Made by a program: the position numbers and the translations under genes
Notes under the pieces: model-generated
The model's input: only the letters and a program-made list of their open reading frames with translations
Told to the model about the DNA's origin: nothing
The model's database searches: none
Part shown: one piece after another, positions 60,569 to 64,000 of the stretch
Numbering within the stretch: position 1 is the first letter of the stretch
Layout: each line of letters opens with the position of its first letter
Source: Maridesulfovibrio sp.
Lineage (GTDB): Bacteria; Desulfobacterota; Desulfovibrionia; Desulfovibrionales; Desulfovibrionaceae
Reading direction: 5' to 3'
DNA: 64,000 nucleotides
Assembly: GCF_963666665.1 (NCBI RefSeq)
Contig: NZ_OY762999.1
Span: 4,072,001-4,136,000 of the forward strand

Positions 60569-62224
60569 GTGAAAGATAAACTCAATGTCTGTATTGTCGG
60601 GCCATTTGGCACAGGAGTTACCGCCTTAAGGCAATTGGGCCATAGTGTACTCAGTATTGCGCAGAGTGATGATCTTTTTTGTGATCTGCCCGAGATCCTT
60701 GAAAAGAATGATTTTACCCCGGACTTGCTGTTGCAGGTCGAAAGCCTCGGTAAACGTACCTTGATTCAAGGTTTGGATACCCTTGATTGCCCAACTGTTT
60801 TTTGGGCCACTGATCCGCATTTGAATATACACTGGCATAATACTTATGGCCGATTATTTGATCAGGTTCTATCCACCCAGCAATCATTGGTTCCACCATT
60901 CAAGCTTGAAGGGCTTTCCGATGTCCGCTGGCTGCCCAGATTTGCATTCGATCTGGCTTCGCCGCCCATTGCCGAGCGTAAGAATGAAATAGCTTTTGTG
61001 GGACGGCTGAGTGATCAGCGTCCGGGCCGTAAATGGATGGTCGATTTTATCAAGAGCAGGGTGGGTGATCATTCTTTTCCTGTCGAACAGTCACTGAGCC
61101 ACAGTGAAATGCTGGCTTTGTATCAGGACACGAAAATAATTCCTAATGAATCAATTCTGGGCGAGGTCAATTTTCGGCTGTTCGAGGGGACTTCATGCGG
61201 CAGTCTGTTGCTCACACAGGATCTTGGAGATGAACAGGCATCGTTGTTTGAACCGGGACGGGAAATTGATACATATGCGGATGCTGCGGAGTTTGAAGAA
61301 AAATTGAAGCTTTATCTTGGTAATGATCATTTGATCCAAAAGATGGGGCAGGCTGCACACGAGCGAGTACAATCCGAGCATCTGCCCATTCATCGAGTTG
61401 AACGTATTTTGGAATACGCGAAAGATTCAGCGCGTAACAGGGCAACTGGTTCAGAAGCTGAGAAATGGCTGGCAGTGACGATTGCATCCATGTGGGAGTC
61501 CGGTATGCTTGATTTGCCGGTTCGCGAAGTATTGTCCCGGCTTGCCGCCTCTGGTCAGGATGAGCATGTGGTTGTCGCCACGCTTCGAGTGCAAACAGTT
61601 ATCAATGCGAATCCGGTAGTGGAAGAAAATTTGATGAATTTGCTCGGCGGGAAGTTGTTTGAAGATTCTTTTGGAGTTAATTTTACGGGGTCGGCTGCAG
61701 CATTGCGCCTTGGAAATTGGGATACGGCAAAAGCATTCTGGTACAGGCACTTGAAGGCTGTAAACAGTACCAAGCTCCCGCCCAAGGAGCCAAAGGATCT
61801 GCTCATCTATTGGGCCAAGGAACTCAAGAGTCAGCAACGTGTTTTTCGGGGAGGATTTCCCTTTAAACCCAAGACCCATCTGCCGCATACAGCCTTAGAT
61901 TGCCTGCTCTCTCTTTATGATAATGATCCACAGGGTACCGAGGTCCTGCGTCTTATTGATGTAATGCTGCGCCCACGTAAGGAATTGGATCAGGTTCGGG
62001 GCGGTTTTCTTACCTCCCTTGCCATGCAGGATTCCAATGATTGGCGGCTGCTTTTTGAGCTGGCATTGACCAATTTACACAGCTATCGGCTTGATGAGGG
62101 GATGCAGAATCTTGCGTTGGCACGGAAAATTGCCCGTAAGCAAGGGCAGGAAAGGGCTTTCAGCATGGCTTTGCGGGGACGTGATCAGTCCGGATTGATT
62201 ATGAAACGCATGCTGGATTGTTAG
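60569..62224 (+). CDS. CgeB-like glycosyltransferase family protein
   Basis: A 551-aa cytoplasmic protein. The N-terminal part (about 1-270) resembles CgeB/YkvP-type glycosyltransferases: PDLLLQVESLG, DCPTVFWATDPHLNIHWH, then the C-terminal GT-B lobe with NEIAFVGRLSDQRPGRKWMV, EVNFRLFEGTSCGSLLLTQD and the Glu residue typical for sugar-nucleotide binding. The remaining about 280 residues are alpha-helical, TPR-like, without a motif that I can name. GTG 60569 has GGGG nine bases upstream; ATG 60554 is in frame but has no ribosome site. Such proteins occur in surface or flagellar glycan loci; no partner genes are visible here. Confidence 0.8.
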   Translation: MKDKLNVCIVGPFGTGVTALRQLGHSVLSIAQSDDLFCDLPEILEKNDFTPDLLLQVESLGKRTLIQGLDTLDCPTVFWATDPHLNIHWHNTYGRLFDQVLSTQQSLVPPFKLEGLSDVRWLPRFAFDLASPPIAERKNEIAFVGRLSDQRPGRKWMVDFIKSRVGDHSFPVEQSLSHSEMLALYQDTKIIPNESILGEVNFRLFEGTSCGSLLLTQDLGDEQASLFEPGREIDTYADAAEFEEKLKLYLGNDHLIQKMGQAAHERVQSEHLPIHRVERILEYAKDSARNRATGSEAEKWLAVTIASMWESGMLDLPVREVLSRLAASGQDEHVVVATLRVQTVINANPVVEENLMNLLGGKLFEDSFGVNFTGSAAALRLGNWDTAKAFWYRHLKAVNSTKLPPKEPKDLLIYWAKELKSQQRVFRGGFPFKPKTHLPHTALDCLLSLYDNDPQGTEVLRLIDVMLRPRKELDQVRGGFLTSLAMQDSNDWRLLFELALTNLHSYRLDEGMQNLALARKIARKQGQERAFSMALRGRDQSGLIMKRMLDC

Positions 62225-62259
62225 AAAGACAGAAAAGGCGTCAGTCAATAATATTATAT

Positions 62260-63111
62260 ATGTCTGAAAAATTTGAATATAAGCCATCAAATAGGTGGCG
62301 GTATCCGCGAAAAGAGTTGCAGCCTTATGTTGACCGTTATTGGGAATGGTCAGGTCAGTCTCTTTCGGAAGAGGCCTTGCCGCGAATTTTGCCGGGTACT
62401 GGGAAGGAGTTGTTTTTCCATTATGGGGAGCCTTTCTCATATGAACTGGATGCAGGTGCTAAAAATATTTTGCCGCCTAGTCATCTGGTCTGTTTGCGCT
62501 CAAAGGTTGCTACCTTTTTTCCAAGTAATACTTCCGGTTTTATCTCCATCAGGTTCAAAACCGGGATGTTCCGGTCGTTCTGCAGAATATCCCCCTTTGA
62601 AATAAATGATACGCTGGCTGATGGCGTTGATCTGTTCGGCAGAAATGCTTCTGAGCTTGGTGAGCGCATTGTTGAAGCTGGAGATTTTGATGAGCGGGTG
62701 TCTTTGCTTGAGGATTTCCTGATTGAAAATATGATCCTTGAGTCTGATGAAGACAGGCTGATTCCTTATGCGGCTGATAGTCTGTATTACGGTCATTCCG
62801 TCCTGAATTCGAAGTCTGTTTCTGAAAGTGTGGGGTTGGGAATCAGGCAGTTTCAGCGAAGGTTTAAGAGTGAAGTCGGAGTAACTCCTAAACAGTACAT
62901 GTGTCTTTCCCGATTCCAACAGACAGTCCGGGCCTGCCTTCTTGGTGATCATGCCAGCATGCTTGATTGTGCCCTTGCGCACGGATATTACGATCAGGCC
63001 CATTTCATACACGATTTTAAGAACTATACGGGTCATTCTCCATCATATCTTTTAGGATCAGATACCCGCATGACGCATTTTTACAATACCAGCAGACCGC
63101 GCCTTTGCTAG
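62260..63111 (+). CDS. AraC-family regulator with DUF6597-like N-terminus
   Basis: A 283-aa regulator. The N-terminal domain shows YPRKELQPYVDRYWEWSGQ and RILPGTGKELFFHYGEPF, the pattern of the DUF6597 cupin-like sensor, then FISIRFKTGMFRSF. The C-terminal AraC domain (about 185-270) has VGLGIRQFQRRFKSEVGVTP and GYYDQAHFIHDFKNYTGHSP. ATG 62260 has a weak ribosome site. The following gene is an ABM-domain protein, 35 bases downstream, possibly the target. Confidence 0.9.
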   Translation: MSEKFEYKPSNRWRYPRKELQPYVDRYWEWSGQSLSEEALPRILPGTGKELFFHYGEPFSYELDAGAKNILPPSHLVCLRSKVATFFPSNTSGFISIRFKTGMFRSFCRISPFEINDTLADGVDLFGRNASELGERIVEAGDFDERVSLLEDFLIENMILESDEDRLIPYAADSLYYGHSVLNSKSVSESVGLGIRQFQRRFKSEVGVTPKQYMCLSRFQQTVRACLLGDHASMLDCALAHGYYDQAHFIHDFKNYTGHSPSYLLGSDTRMTHFYNTSRPRLC

Positions 63112-63146
63112 CTAGCAACCTTCATTAAAAACAAATGGAGGTTCAT

Positions 63147-63458
63147 ATGATTTATTTAAGCGCGTCTTTTCAGGCTAAAGAAGGAAAAGAAGTTGAGTTG
63201 GAAAAGTTGCTCTCAGGCATGATTTTAGAGACGGCTAAAGAACAAGGCGTTCTGGAATACAGGCTGCACAGGCTCGATAGTTCTGAGCGGGCATTTTTCT
63301 TTTACGAAAAGTTTGAAAGTCAGGAAGTTTTAGATTCGCACTTTGCTTCTGCCCATTATAAAAATCTTGTAAATAGCCTTGATGGGCTGCTGGAAAGTCC
63401 TCCGGCTGTAGAAATGTACACTCTTTTGGGAGCTGTTCCGGAGGGGAGTGAGGGGTAG
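63147..63458 (+). CDS. antibiotic biosynthesis monooxygenase (ABM) domain protein
   Basis: A 103-aa cytoplasmic protein of the ABM dimeric alpha/beta-barrel fold. The signature is LEKLLSGMILETAKEQGVLE, then YRLHRLDSSERAFFFYEKFE and LDSHFASAHYKNL. Members are quinol or aromatic monooxygenases, or degrade signalling molecules such as AI-2 (LsrG type), or haem. Which applies is unknown. ATG 63147 has GGAGG upstream. It is 35 bases after the AraC regulator. Confidence 0.9.
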   Translation: MIYLSASFQAKEGKEVELEKLLSGMILETAKEQGVLEYRLHRLDSSERAFFFYEKFESQEVLDSHFASAHYKNLVNSLDGLLESPPAVEMYTLLGAVPEGSEG

Positions 63459-63497
63459 GGTTAAGGTTTAAAAGGGCTAAGTTAACAAAATAAGAAA

Positions 63498-63528
63498 GCC
63501 ATCAATCGGGAGATTGGTGGCTTTTTTA
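63498..63528 (+). terminator. terminator after the ABM gene, next to a decayed tRNA-Asp
   Basis: GCCATCAATC (63498-63507) pairs with GATTGGTGGC (63512-63521), followed by TTTTTT. The arms resemble those of the terminator at 53511-53546 (GAAAGCCATCAATC), so it may be the old tRNA-Asp terminator. Confidence 0.8.
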
Positions 63529-63537
63529 TGTGTAGTG

Positions 63538-63583
63538 TGTCGGAGACGACGAGACTCGAATTCGCGGCCTCCGGCGTGACAGG
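63538..63583 (-). pseudogene. decayed tRNA-Asp 3' end
   Basis: 46 bases align without gaps to the 3' end of tRNA-Asp with 39 identities by eye. The anticodon arm and T-arm side are the best kept (CGGCCTCCGGCGTGACAGG is identical). The 5' half is gone: the next bases do not restore a cloverleaf. It is in the same orientation as the two intact copies. It could be a relic of an integration site or of a tRNA duplication. Confidence 0.75.
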
Positions 63584-63774
63584 AGGCCGAGTCGCCCGGC
63601 AGCTAATTAATTCAGTCGGTTAATCCTCGATGGTTGTTTGGGATATGTCAGATGATATTGAAACTTTATTGCTGTTTCGGCATCTTTTTGTATTCCGTTT
63701 TTTTAGTACGTCGAAATGAGTTCGGACTGAGGGTGTCCTGCATCAGAATAGTTAAAAGTGTACCTCTACCTTAT

Positions 63775-64000
63775 TTATAGAAGAGATATTTGTTTTAATC
63801 TTGTCCGCTTTAGGCGTGGTTTATGCTTGTGTAATGCCTCTGCAAATGTCACGGATGCTTCGCGAGCCTCCCCAAACTTGAGGATGGTTGCGGCTGTTAT
63901 ATTTCCCTCATTAACGTCAATGGTGACTTGAAGTTTTGCTTTCTGTGGTGTTCCGGTGTTGATTGCATTTGTAGCTAATTTTATTAGTCTTTTTCTTTCG
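63775..64000 (-). CDS. C-terminal fragment of an unidentified protein (runs off the right edge)
   Basis: An open frame of 75 codons enters from the right edge and stops at 63775. It reads LIKLATNAINTGTPQKAKLQ near the edge and ends in a lysine/arginine-rich tail. Its start and family are not visible. Base use is close to the neighbouring genes. It may be real, but short open frames at a window edge can arise by chance. Confidence 0.45.
   Translation of the reverse strand, partial: ERKRLIKLATNAINTGTPQKAKLQVTIDVNEGNITAATILKFGEAREASVTFAEALHKHKPRLKRTRLKQISLL

Overview
The window reads as a chromosomal segment of a marine sulfate-reducing delta-proteobacterium of the Desulfovibrio/Maridesulfovibrio type. 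This is inferred from gene content, not from a marker gene. The content includes a three-gene iron-sulfur-rich glutamate synthase, many Cache/PAS sensor kinases, a stand-alone DGC-domain cysteine protein, bacteriohemerythrin, and moderate GC with AT-rich gaps. No phage, IS element or CRISPR array was found. Three kinds of theme recur: signal transduction, small housekeeping enzymes and transporters, and tRNA loci.

Left part (1-14.3 kb). A sodium:alanine-type symporter (cut by the edge) and alanine dehydrogenase lie downstream of a consensus sigma-54 promoter, next to a TyrR-like sigma-54 activator with an ACT domain. Then come a 1673-aa hybrid kinase with a fused solute-binding domain, a REC-GGDEF protein, and a convergent pair that I read as LuxP/LuxQ. 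The LuxP homologue keeps every AI-2 contact residue that I recall from Vibrio harveyi LuxP. Its ribosome binding site is buried in a perfect 16-bp hairpin.

Middle-left (14.3-30 kb). This holds queuosine-precursor genes (yhhQ and queF), an ArsR regulator and permease sharing an inverted operator-like motif, a DGC protein, a REC-REC-GGDEF protein beside ComFB, and an RND efflux pair. It continues with PAP2 phosphatase, a cysteine-cluster kinase, a META lipoprotein, a stand-alone copy of a domain otherwise fused to RluA, greA with a hairpin-rich leader, an HD-GYP phosphodiesterase and TetR.

Middle-right (30-53.5 kb). A glutamate synthase operon is preceded by an unusually long non-coding gap. 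It is followed by an RluA-type pseudouridine synthase, a YgiW-type OB-fold protein, a BMP-family binding protein directly upstream of a hybrid kinase, an EamA exporter, hemerythrin, AraC, an alkyltransferase-like protein, an aldo/keto reductase, two tandem paralogous dCache chemoreceptors, PhnA, two small secreted proteins and a short membrane kinase.

Right part (53.5-64 kb). tRNA-Asp and tRNA-Val, a second identical tRNA-Asp 6.5 kb away and a decayed third tRNA-Asp 3' end bracket accessory-looking genes. These are a SpoIIAA-like protein plus cysteine-cluster kinase, a methyltransferase, a DUF2087 protein, a solute-binding protein, arylamine N-acetyltransferase, a glutamine amidotransferase, a CgeB-like glycosyltransferase, AraC and an ABM-domain protein.

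The most unusual material is (1) the LuxPQ-like AI-2 receptor with its translation-blocking hairpin, (2) the repeated pairing or fusion of periplasmic binding proteins with kinases, (3) a kinase family with a Cys cluster and a shared GRGLGTYS box, and (4) several structured leaders. All functions come from motif reading and memory of families. No database search was run.
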